DNA of 64,000 bases from Desmodesmus armatus (lineage: Eukaryota; Chlorophyta; Chlorophyceae; Sphaeropleales; Scenedesmaceae). The translations under genes were made by a program, and so were the position numbers. The DNA is taken from NCBI GenBank assembly GCA_007449985.2, contig VIIQ02000746.1, forward strand, positions 1 to 64,000, read 5' to 3'. Shown in pieces: positions 40,272 through 51,442 of this stretch (within the stretch, counting starts at the first letter, position 1; each line of letters opens with the position of its first letter). The notes under the pieces are model-generated. The model ran no database searches. It was not told where the DNA came from and worked only from the letters and a program-made list of their open reading frames with translations.

Positions 40272-42744
40272 TGGGGGCGGGGTGCACACTGTAGCAGACA
40301 CAGCTGCAGCGACTGGCAGGCCCAGTCATACTTTTGTAACACGATTGTGGCGTGGATGATTTGCTTGCAACCCGACTCTGTGGGGAGGATGTTGCCCAAG
40401 CAGGGGCGGGGCTGCCAGCACGGCACAGGTTCAATCATTGCTGTTGATACTGTTGCAGCAGAGTGCTTGTTGTTTGCGTACGTTGCAAGCAGCAGACCCA
40501 CTGTGCCAGCCTGTGACTGCCAATCATGGCTCAGGAGAGTCTCTCACACTGTATCCTCACTCAGGGGTACTGATCAGTACAGGGAGTGTCTTAGGGAGTG
40601 TTGTAGATCAGTACAGGGAGTGTCTGCCAAGCCTGAGTATGTCTGTAGCTGGGGCTGGGGCTGCATCCTGGCCAACTTCCATTCCAATTCCAAGAGGGGG
40701 CTTGTCTCGCACACAAGGTATATTTATTCATACACAGGAATATTCTTACACAGGAAAACACCACACGTCGCTCCAGCTACCACTGCAGGATCCTGTTGCA
40801 AAGCCTTGTCTGACACTGTGCTGGTTTGAGATGAGCGCCTTGATCAAGGGCACCACAAACGGTTGATGTAAAGCTCACAGGCAATAAAAACAGAAAGAAA
40901 CAGCTGCACAAATTCCATCAGCCAGCTGCCCTAGCAGCCAACTCAAAGCTGTCACCAACGCTCTGTGGCCACAACATGTCAATATGCCAATTCTCAGTCA
41001 ACTCATATCCTGACCTCCCCGCCCACAACTTGACCTGCATCTCCAACAGGTTGAACACAACCCACAGTGTGGTGCATCCACCGCGCTCCAACATTGGCAA
41101 GCCATTAATCACGCGGCTGTTGCAAATACACCAAACAACGCTGCAGGCTGTGCCACTCGGCATGCATGCATTGCAAGGCCTCACCAGTTGACTGTGCAGC
41201 TGTCATGCACTTTCCAGGACTGTTACTCGCTACGTCCCCTCTGCTTACTGCGTTCCCGCTTCCCGTCCATACATGCCAGCCCACTAGTGCTGTGTGACAA
41301 AGCCGCCTGCTAGTTGAAGTCGATAACGCCAAAGGCTGTGCTGATTTTCATACCCCATACACGACTTGCTCAGCAAGCCAAGTGTGGCAGACATACCCAC
41401 ACACCTGGCTGCCCACCCCATATTGACGCCTGCAGATATCCAAGCACAACCAGCCGGCCCCCCTGAAAAAACACATCTGACCGCGTCGCCCCCATGACTG
41501 CAGCTGCACCACAATAGCACCCCACCCTGTTGCCCTCTGCATGCCCCAAGGCCCGACGAAGACGCATGAAACCGCAAAACCCTAGAGCATCAGGTTGACG
41601 CAAGGGCTTGCAGACATCTGCCTGGTGATGTCCTCCGTCACCTTCACCCCTACTGCTGATACATGAACAACGTCATGCGCCCCCCCCCCCCCCCCCGCCT
41701 GTAGGTAAAGCACGAGGCACAGCCGTCAACGGCCCCACACAAAGTCAAAACACTATCACCTTGGTTGTGACAACACTAACCAGCACTACATCAGGGCTGT
41801 ACTCAGTACTGAAACAGCAACGAAAGGGGCACAGGCACGATCGGATGCAGGGTGGAATGGCTGGAGGGTGGGGAATGCCTCACCAAAGAAGGATATAGAG
41901 GCACAGGAGGCCACGGTAGCGATCAGGGATTTACTCTGGACTAGTCTCCAGCTCCTGCTTTGGGGCCAAGGCCCAGACCGTGGGCAATCAGACAGCTCCA
42001 AATCCGGAACACAGCCAAAATCACACAATGCGTGGTGTTACTGCACAGTGCAAGACTGCCGCCTCCTGTAAAGCCGCAAACACCACTGGCAGGAGCAGCA
42101 GAAACAATGGATCACACCAGGAACTGCTCATGAGCAGTTCACAGTGCTCCAGCGCAAAATCTTGTGCAGGCCAGGAAGCCACGAATGAGTTGAGCACAAC
42201 ACCAGGTTGGTAGCCACCAGCGCACTGCTACACAGAATGTGGAAAATCATGCAAAACCGTTGCATGCACCAGCACAAAATGAACAGTCCGTGGCCTGTCC
42301 TGTTCAGCACAAGACGCCTCCCCAAACCATAACAGTAATAGATACTTTGACACCACCTGAAGACACGTCGGGGAGCAACTACATACCAGATTTAGCAGAT
42401 GTAGAAGCCCCACAGGCACACATATTCTCAAAAGAATGTAACACATGCATGTGTGAGCATACCTCAGTGTGATCCAGACAGCAAACAGCAATCCCGCAAG
42501 CCGTCACAACACGCTGCGCAGAAAGATTTTCACTACGAGCAGCACCGCCACCCCACAGGTCACTCAGTTGAGCAGACACCCACACGACCCCGCAGCAACG
42601 CCCTTTGCCGCACGTCAATGCACCCCCACCTAGCAGTGCACTCCTGACGCATTTTGAACCAGCACCATAGGAACATTCTTTATCACATTTTGCTTTGAAA
42701 GAGAACACCCAGCCCAACCCCTCTCCTGTCACAGGGACGCAGAT
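40272..42744. other. no gene supported; C18 homopolymer at about 41680
   Basis: About 2.5 kb without a convincing exon on either strand. It contains a poly-C tract near 41680-41697 and a short duplicated phrase (gatcagtacagggagtgt, twice, 40570-40625). Convergent 3' ends of the PRMT-like gene (plus) and paralogue A (minus) bound it. Confidence 0.4.
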
Positions 42745-45700
42745 TCACAGCTGCAGCAACTGACGCTGCTTGATGAGCCTCTCATATTGCTGCATGATCT
42801 CTGTGGCGATGAACAAGTGGCGGGGGGCGTACGGCCAGGACAGGACAGCCATTTTGGAGAGCTGCTCATATGAGAGGGATCCAATAAACCAACTCATGGC
42901 CGTCATCCTCAGCCGGTACTGCAAGCAATCAAGGCAGCACATGCAGGCAAGCAGACATTGCAGGGCGCAAGATCAGAAACACATGCAAAATTGCAAGGCA
43001 GTGGGTGGTGAAGGCATGCAGTCAACAGGCAAGCATGCCAATACTGCACGGCTCAAGGTCAGTCCTGCACACAACACAGATGATGGGGCAGAAGGCACCT
43101 GCAAAATTGTGCTGGTGTTGCCTGCCTGTTGTGTGCGTATGCAGTTCAGCTGACACCAGAGACCATGCCATGCTGGGGGCCCCTGCATGGCGAAGCTTGT
43201 TCGGCAAGCAGGACCAGCGCCCCGCCCTGCTGCACCCCTTGCCTTGCTCAAGGATTCACCTTCCACCCACCTCTTTGTGCAGCAGCAGATTCAACCTGTC
43301 TATGAGCGCCTGATGCACCTGCAGCTGCTCCTGGCGTCCTGGTAAGCTGTCCATCTGCTGGCTGCTGCTGCTGCTTGAAGTGCTGCCGCCAGCCATTGAG
43401 GCATCCGTGCTGCTGCTGTGCTGGCCCGCGGCTGTCATTTGGATGTCGAGGTCTTGTCGCTCTTTGTGTACGCTGGCGAGCAGCTCGTAGTAGAGTGACA
43501 TAGCAGCTGAGATGAGCTCTTGCTGCTGCTCTGACAGGCGGAGGCAGGGCACAAGGGCGCTTGCCTGCACGGCCTGGTGCTGGGCTGCCTCCGCTGGCTC
43601 GATTGCCATAGTGTCCAGGTTGATGCAGTGCGCCTGCTCCACAACATCTTGCCTGCCCAGCAGCACAAGGGACAGGATGCAATGTAGGTACCTGCACATC
43701 ACATCACAGCACAGCATAGCACAGTACAGCACAGTACGAAACAAGCCTTCAGAGAACTCTTGTGTTCAACCAAGGGGGGGGGGGGGGGGGCAGAAAATAA
43801 AGTTGGGGACACCATGATGAAAAAGTTCAAACGGGCCCAGACACCCCCCCACCCCCCCCCCTCCCCCTTAAAGCTGCGTTTTAGTGCCCCACAATGGTTG
43901 ATATGCATATATACGTATGTAATATAGTTTCTAAACCCTCAGAACCGTGCTCCAAGCTCCCTTGAGGCCTGCTTTTGGAACAGTGATGCCAAGATCCATC
44001 AATGGTGCTTCGCATCCTGAAATTGGCCCCAGAGTGCCCAACAGCATTGTAAAAAGAAATTGGCCCCAGAGTGCCCAACAGCAACAGTAAAGACAACCTG
44101 ATGGTACCACAATACATTGACATGACTCTGCACTGCTTCACATCGAGCCCAACCAACATACAGGGCCACGGCCCTCAACCGCCAGTCAACCGCCGCTGTG
44201 CTGCTGCCTTTCTCAGCCTTCAGGTTGCTTAAAATGTATTGTGAGGCCACTCAAAGGCTTGCAATCGATAGTATGTGATGTAAGCTTTCAAATGAGCAGC
44301 TTGCGGGGTCGATTGGGCTGCAAACAAAAAAGTTACCAAACCCTTTGGAAAAAAGTCCAACAGGGCCTGGACACCCCCCCACCCCCCCTCCCCAAAACCC
44401 CCTCAGATTTCTCTCTAATAAGGGGTCCACCGCAAACCTAAGACCCCGGGGGGTGACGCCAAAATTTTGAAAACCCCTCCCTCCCTCTCGATTTTAGGCT
44501 CTTCGGACGAAAACACCCACCCCCCCCCCCGGTTGTAGGCTGATCATTGGTACTGCTGTCTCCCTTGCTGGCGAGCTGCTGGACCCCTCCCTCCCCCTTC
44601 CGTTTTAGGCTGTTTTCGCGATCCAACCCTCCCCCCCTATCCCGTTTAGGCTTGGCGTCACCCCCCCGGGGTTTTAGGTTTGCGGTGGACCCCTAAGGTC
44701 AAATTAAAGTTGTTTTTATGTTAAACGTATCCTGCAATTTGCAGACCAAAGTGTATCATGGTGCTGTCCAGCTTACAGACTACCCCCCCTTGGTTCAACA
44801 CATGAGTTGCATGAATGGGTACTGTCACAGCCAATCACTGTGATTAGGTGACTAGCTCCATGATCTTTGTGAGCTTCATAGCTACAGGTGCAACGTGTGT
44901 TTATTACTGTGTGTATGCGCACATGCACAAGTGCAACTCATGCACGCCTCTATGGCCACACAGACATGTACACTGTTCTGGCATGCATGACGACGCAACC
45001 CTAGGTACCTATGCACATACCCTCAGGTCACCTGCAAGTGTTCCTGCTGAAGTAGTCCTGCTGGATGCAACACACAGCACCCAGCAGCCTTGTCCCAGCA
45101 CAACATGCGGGTTTCCTGCAGGTTACATGCTCAGGAACAGCACAGCAGGATGCTGGCCCTCCTGACCAGACCCCTGCTCACCTGTCCCAAGCAGCTGCAA
45201 CCTGTGTCAGCATCAGGGGCTTGGACCAGGGGTTGCTGCAGGCAAGCTTGTGCAGCAGTATGCTCAAGCCCTTGATGGTGGTTGCCATGATGCCTGCAAC
45301 CTCCTGTGCTGACATCGTTGCTGCTTTAGCCATGATGGGCCTGGCCATGAAGGCGTACATGAGCGCCATGGGGTCAGTGGTTGGAGCAATAAGACCATGG
45401 TCAGGCTGCAACAGCTGTCCCAGAAGCTCCTGAGGGTTGCTTGGGATGTCGCCGCTTGACAACTGCTGCAACAGCTGCACCTCTAACTGCAGCAGGGGCT
45501 TCAGCTTGCATGCTGCCGCGTCCTCCGAATCGCCAGGCTGCTGCAGAGATAGGTTGAGCTGCAACACTGTGAGGGAATCACACCTGCATGCATCCGTACA
45601 GCACTGCATCAGATGTCATGCTGGCAGCAGCCAAGGCCAATGAAACCCGAGCATATCTGGCATGGGCACAGCATGGCAGGGGGGCGCGCCTTAGGCGTGC

Positions 45701-46037
45701 TGGGGCTACCTTGAGCTGAGCACCCATTCAGCAGGTTGCTGCTGTTGAGCTTCTGCAGCAACTGCACCACCTGCTCTAGCAGCACGCATAGAGCAGTATT
45801 TGACCCACCAGATCGTTAATATCCCCTGCTTCAAAAGCAGCAACCTCTTCAACCTGCACAGGAGAGAGGACACTGAGCTGACAGACCAAGACCAGACTGT
45901 CTACCTATGCAGCTGGTGGTTCAAAGGTTGCAGCGTGGGTCTTGCCTGGCCTGAGTTACCATCTCACCAGCCAACTCAGCCTGGCGGAGCTGCAGCTGCT
46001 TCAATTGATCGCTGAGCCTGGTTGTCGGCCGAGACAT
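42745..46037 (-). CDS. paralogue A of an unrecognised leucine-rich family
   Basis: Minus-strand exons: 45968-46037 (MSRPTTRLSDQLKQLQ), 45809-45872 (LKRLLLLKQGILTI), 45182-45583 (CDSLTVLQLNLSLQQ to AAWDR), 43271-43691 (LLGRQDVVEQAHCINLDTM, LRLSEQQQELI) and 42745-42918 (MSWFIGSLSYEQLSKMAVLSWPY). Phases join exactly: 1,131 nt, 376 residues. The N-terminal 60 residues align without gaps to paralogue B and are leucine- and glutamine-rich, like a zipper coiled coil. The strongest family signature is the last exon (W-F-x-G-x-L-x-Y-x-Q-L, then SWPY and EIMQ). No known domain was recognised; a dimerising regulatory protein is possible, but no DNA-binding basic region is visible. Two introns (45584-45808 and 45873-45967) are absent from B. 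The intron 43692-45181 holds nested fold-back elements. Confidence 0.7.
43755..44808. mobile_element. about 1.05-kb fold-back element in an intron of A
   Basis: The ends are inverted repeats: left aactcttgtgttcaaccaag then G-run at 43755, right C-run then ttggttcaacacatgagtt ending 44808 (two mismatches over about 25 bp). Inside are G- and C-homopolymers, two related blocks around 43805-43870 and 44335-44400 (gttcaaacgggcccagacac versus gtccaacagggcctggacac), a 28-bp direct repeat at about 44016-44087, and a smaller nested element. There is no transposase, so it would be non-autonomous. No clear target-site duplication was seen. Confidence 0.65.
44421..44694. mobile_element. nested MITE-like element with 40-bp inverted ends
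   Basis: Left terminal repeat 44421-44460 begins aggggtccaccgcaaaccta; right terminal repeat 44654-44694 is its reverse complement with about two differences. The 190-bp interior holds three related blocks ending in TTTTAGGCT or GTTTAGGCT. It sits inside the larger fold-back element, so it inserted later or the two are built from shared parts. Confidence 0.8.
45691..45789 (-). repeat. fragment of a B-like exon inside an intron of A
   Basis: This 99-bp segment matches 51129-51227 in paralogue B's first exon with few differences and still reads LLEQ, VQLLQKLNSSNLLNGCSAQ. Gene A already has its own version of this region in exon 45182-45583 (LQLEVQLLQQLSSGD). The fragment begins 19 bp past the donor of A's second exon. 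It is therefore an extra, B-derived piece stranded in an A intron. Confidence 0.8.
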
Positions 46038-49000
46038 CCTTGCTGGTCACGCTGTTTGCGACGTCGCCAAGACTGTGTGTGCATTGCAGCAATGCCATGC
46101 TCAAACATAACGTACAAAACGCTTATTAGCAAGCAGGTTCTGCTTCGGTCTGTTGCAGTTGGTGAAACCTGCACCCTCCACGATGGGACAATGAGTGCGA
46201 GGGACCTTTTGATCTAAAGCATCAGGGTCAGCGGATTCTGGAGACGATGAGAAAGTGCTAACGGTCCAAGTTGCAGGCACAGCTGGAAGCGTGTGTTGGA
46301 GCAACTTGACAAACCAGATCATTTGAAATGGCTGGGGGTGACTACCTCCTTTACGCAAGAGTTTGCACATGCTGGCCCTCGTCAACATTTGCCATCAAGC
46401 ACAATGCCTTCTTCACCTCCACCTGTCATACACGGAATGCCCTGTGCTCACACACCCGATAACCGATGATACATTGGCCCAGCAGATCCACATATCAAGG
46501 ACCGCTGGCCCTGCTACAGAGGGCACGTACCCACCCATAAAAGAGGGCACCCAGCTGTCACCGGATACTTTCCTGACGGCAGGGATCAATAGCAACGCGA
46601 ATGCAAACGTCCACCTTGGCGTGTAAGCCTTGAGGGCACGCACCAACCCATAACAAACAGCGCTCAATAAAAAACTTTGGCGCACGCAATCTTGGGGCCC
46701 TCTTTTAACAGCCACATTGAAGCCCCCATGCACGCACACACCAACCTCACTCAGTGCATGCACCTACAACACACATACACGTATGCCCTATGCCAATACA
46801 TGCCACACCACCGACCATTAAAGGCCAGCAGCTTTGGCCATGTTCAAACCTCACAGGCAGCAACTGGGAAACCAGCTCAAATTCAACACTCAACTCCGCT
46901 TTGACAATGACAAACCCTTTTGTACCAAGGCAGATACGAAATTTGAGAAACATGTATAGCACTGAGGCCAAGGCGACGACACAGCCTCGCCTGCCAGGCG
47001 AGGCAACAGTGTTGCATGACAATGAATTTGCAAAACAGCACATCAGTTGCCAATGAACGCATGTGGTGCCATGATGTCCCTGATGCTTCGTTTGAACACA
47101 ACGTTGATGTTCAAAGCACAGCCCTGCGTGCCAGCACAACCTACCTCCCTGCATATATGTGGTAGTGAAATAGGAACCACACTCTGCTACCTGCCTGCAG
47201 CCCAAGTCACAGGCAGGTGCCAGGACTAATTGCTTGGCCTTCAGCAGGCTCTGCCGATACCAGCAACTGTGGTTTGGTACCCAAAACAGTGCTGCGCAGC
47301 TGTCACAGAGCAGACAGTCACAATCATGCACGCGCAGGGGACAAAGCAGAGTGCACAATGAAGCACCAGACCTGCTGAGCGAGTATCAGACGGCCACACA
47401 CAAACACACGCAGCAGGCCTGACGGGGTGCATACAGGATGCCTCTGAAGGGCTAGGAACATACACTACCCGTGGCAGCACTGCAGCCACTGGCTATGCAC
47501 CGCTGTTGACAGTTGACGCAGTTGTTGCCAGACTGCAAAGTGGTTGTACACCACCAACCTGCCTCACGACAGTAGGGATGTCCAAGACCTTGCGCTCCGG
47601 ACATTTCCTTGCACACACGACCCCGACCATTTCAGATACAAAAGCTGAGGATCATATTCTCTATTGCATGGAATGCAAGGCCAGCAGGTGCAAGTGCTCC
47701 AGCAACAGCACCTATGTAAGAAGCACATAGCACACATTTGTTTCCCGCAAGGTGAGGCATGCGTTGGACTCTGCTTGTGGGACACGCACACAGCACCAGA
47801 GCAGTGCGCAGAGCTTCAGGGACAACTGTTGGACAAGCGCCCACAACACCAACACGCGAACCACACCGCAGCACAGCAAGCTGGTCATAACCCCTGCCTC
47901 TGTGAGGCAGCAAGTGCAGCCCTCAACACCAGAACAAACTCGCAGTGTGCACACGTTGTGCCAAGACATCCCAGAACAAACAGGCATAGTATCTGCATCT
48001 GACACGATGCAAATTGAAAGTACCTTGTCACCATGATATGTATGTATGCCGAAGCAAATCATGTGTTGGAAAACAGCACACATATCACACAGCTCCAAGA
48101 GCACATGCCAAGCCTCGCAGCACAACACACCCACACCAACACCGCAGCACAACAACGCAACGGCAGGGCCAAATGCCATGTTATTGATGCATGCATGGCA
48201 ACGTTCTGGCTATACCAACCAGTCACCCTGCAGCACGTGTGCTACTCACGTGATCCTGCAGCAGGTCTGCTACTGCTCAGCACTGATGTGCTGCCACGCA
48301 ACCTGTGCACACTGCAGCCAGCTACTGAATGCCAGCCATGGCTGCAAACCATTTAAAGCCGATAACCCAGTATTAATCCAGCATACCAGGCAACCCTGCC
48401 CTGAAAGCCCAACCTATGCACATACGACAGCCCACAGGCATGGCGTGTTGTGGGCTGCAGGTGTGTGTGCTGCCTGCAGCAACACACCTACATACTATGT
48501 CAGGCTCACTTGGGTGCCGCCTTTTCCACATACCATAACAAGCCATTGATAAGCACGTTATAGGACCTCAATAACATAGCTGGGAAAACTATGAGAGCAC
48601 ACAAGGGACACTTGAGCGGCAACAACACAATTTGCCTGTGTCACCAGCTGCAGCAGGACAGATGTCTGTCAGGCGTGTGGGATCACGTCACCACCACAAA
48701 GACATACAGTGCGGTCAGACTGTTGTGCGGAGTCTTCAGTGCCAAGGAACCGCGCACAGTGGGCAAAATTTCAAACAAAGCACATACCTTGATTAAAACA
48801 GTATGAAACCGAAGCAGCCAGACAACAAGACCGACTGGCAGGCAACAGACAAACATATAGCAAGATAGACAGGCAAACAGACGGACAAACAGACGCTTTC
48901 CATGTGTGGTACATACATCAACACTCACACACGTTTGTGTAGAAAGTGACTGCAGACAACACTCAGCCAGTCCTGCACTCGCCCACACACCTCCAGCTAA

Positions 49001-49477
49001 CCCAAATCCACAATACAACCTTGAGCATTGTACCTGTGGTGACCACAAGGCTGTGTTGAACAACCATGGTTGCAGGGCAGCCCCTGACACCCCAAGACCA
49101 AGTAGCCCATGCTGACGTACCCACAAAACATACAGCTTTCAGAACCTGCTGTCCAGGGAGAGTAGCTGGGGTAAGCACTGCTGTTGCGCAAATGCTGCCA
49201 CCGCCTGTGGGGCTCATTCCCAGATGTTTCTGCGTGCCAGTATCACGCTGGGCCAGTTCCCGGCGCATAAGTACGCCACAAGCTGCCTTCCCGCAGCCAC
49301 ATGCCTTGCAGGCAGGAGGAAAGTCAGTACCTTCCCCAGTATCAATGCTCATACAGGGTGGACACGCCACCACCGCCCTTCAGACCCCCTTCCCACAGCC
49401 TCTAACCACACCGACGGCCTGCTGTGGTACTTGCCTCCCGTCCAACAGTGCAACACAGCACACACAGCCTCCATGAG
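46038..49477. other. no gene supported; 3.4 kb between paralogues A and B
   Basis: Rich in CA/CACA-type sequence and short open frames on both strands without splice-consistent continuation. Polypeptides from these frames show no domain. Promoter sequences for A (right of 46037) and the 3' UTR of B (left of 49478) are expected at its two ends. Confidence 0.4.
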
Positions 49478-51442
49478 TCAGCACATCTGCATCCGCTGCT
49501 TTGTCACCCTCTCGTGATGCTGCATGATTTCATTGCCAAGGAACAGCACGCGCATGCCGTAGGGCCACGACATGACTGCCAGCCGTGACAGCTGCTCATA
49601 CGACAGCGCCCCTATGAACCAGCCCATGCACGACAGCCTCAGCTTGTACTGTACATATACAAAGAAGACAGGAAAGCAAGCAGGACATGGCAGCAGGACA
49701 CCCGGTGAGTTCAAGGGCTGCTTGATGCGTACAGCTGGCCCAGGCGACTGCAGCTTGAAATGCAAGTGCAAGCACGCAGGGGCCGTCCTGCTGATTGCTG
49801 GTGCAGAAAGCTGCACACCAGGGCGTATGGCAGAAGGCTTCTTCCCAAGGCAGAGCTAGCACTGTTTCAATCCTTCATAGCACCTCCACCTTGCCAGCCA
49901 GATTTCTTTCCTGCTTCCAGCACAAACCATTCCACCAGCCCCAGCACACAGTGCTGCAGGACAATTGCACTCAAACCAGAGGCCCGTAGACTCACCTCCT
50001 TGTGCAGCAGCAGGTCAAGCCTGCTCGTCAGCTGCTGCTGCTTCTGCAGCTGCTCCTGACGGTCCGGCAAGGTCACGCGGTGGTCCCCGCTGCCGCTGCT
50101 GCAACTGGGGCTGCCGACGTCTGCCCCCTCGCTGGCAGACCGGCACCCGCTGGCAGACCGGCAGCTCCTGGTGTTGCAGCCATTGCCAGGCTGCTGCTGG
50201 AGCCACTGTTCTGTGCATTTTGACTGCGGGGCAGACCGGCAGCTCGAGTCCTGCTGCTTGTCCACTGCTGCTATCGCCTCTGCCTCCTCCGCTGCTGCTG
50301 TCATCTGACTGTTGAGCTGCTGCCGCTCCTGGTGGATGCTGTGCAGGATGTCAAAGTAGAGGCCCATGCCGGCTGCGATGAACTCCTGCTGCTGCTCCGA
50401 GAGACCCAGCAGTGGCAAGCAGCAGGCGGCCTGTGCTGCCTGGTGGCTAGCAGCAGCTGCGGGCTCGGGCTGCATGGTCTCCAGGTTGAATGTGAGGGCC
50501 TTCTCCACCACGTCCTGCCTACCTATCATCACCAGTGACCGCATGTACAGCATGAACCTGCGGTGGTGCAACATGTTCACAGCAGCGACAGCAGCGACAT
50601 GTGTTAGAGGCTGTGTCACAATGAAGCACTGCCCCTACGGCCAGATTACATGAGTGGTGCCGTTGCAAGCTGCAGCAGTACACAGCTGCTGCAAGGAGGG
50701 TTCATACAGGTGTAGAGGCTGTGACAAGTTCAGGCTGCGAAGGGTGCAGCAAGCAGCAAATACACACCTCGATGCCTGTCTGTTTGCGTTATTACCACCA
50801 GCTGTACATGCTTGCAACAAAGCTGGAATGCTGCACATGATTACACGGTTGCGGACTGAAGGGTGTGCCTTACCGGTCCCAAGTCTCAGCAAGCTGCTCC
50901 ACCATGCTGTCCCGTTCCGATGGAGCGAGACACTCCAACAGGTGCAGCTTTATGCTGACCCTTTGCGTGGTGTGTTGGATGACTGCTGCCATCTGCTCTG
51001 CCGTCATGGTGTAGGCATCGGCTGCTGCCGGTTGGGAGATGAATCGATGCAAGTACACCATGGGGCTGGTGGCAGGGCTGATCGTTCTCTCAGGCACCAG
51101 CAGCTGTTCCAAGTGCAAGGAATGGGCCTCGGGCGTGCTGGGGCTGCCCTGAGCTGAGCACCCATTCAGCAAGTTGCTGCTGTTGAGCTTCTGCAGCAGC
51201 TGCACCTCCTGCTCCAGCAGCACACTGAACTTTGCAGCCTCCTCCTCCTCCACTGAAGGATCGGGCTGCTGCATGGCCAGGCTAAGCTGGACAAAGGTCA
51301 TACTGTCACACCATGCATTCAGTAGACCCTGGCGAAGCAGCAGAAGTCTTCGCTGCCGCTGCAGGCCCCGGTGCTGGGCAAGAAGGGTGTCGTGCTGCTG
51401 CTGCAAGGCTCGCAGCTGATCGCTGACTCTTATCCGCGCCAT
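49478..51442 (-). CDS. paralogue B of the unrecognised leucine-rich family
   Basis: Minus-strand exons 50874-51442 (MARIRVSDQLRALQQQHDTL to ETWDR|GTAAGG), 49996-50557 (LVMIGRQDVVEKALTFNLET, LSEQQQEFIAAGMGLYFDIL) and 49478-49648 (MGWFIGALSYEQLSRLAVMSWPY, stop TGA). Phases join: 1,302 nt, 433 residues. The first exon covers what A splits into three exons, and includes RRLLLLRQGLLNAWCDSM. The second exon is longer than in A because of a Ser/Cys/Gly-rich insert. The start ATG 51442 aligns with A's start. It looks intact and is the best reference member of the family. No known domain was recognised. Confidence 0.75.

Noticed and set aside
46747..47358. 203-codon minus-strand open frame
   Set aside because: Cys-rich reading with no splice sites, homology or family match; probably chance in CA-rich DNA.
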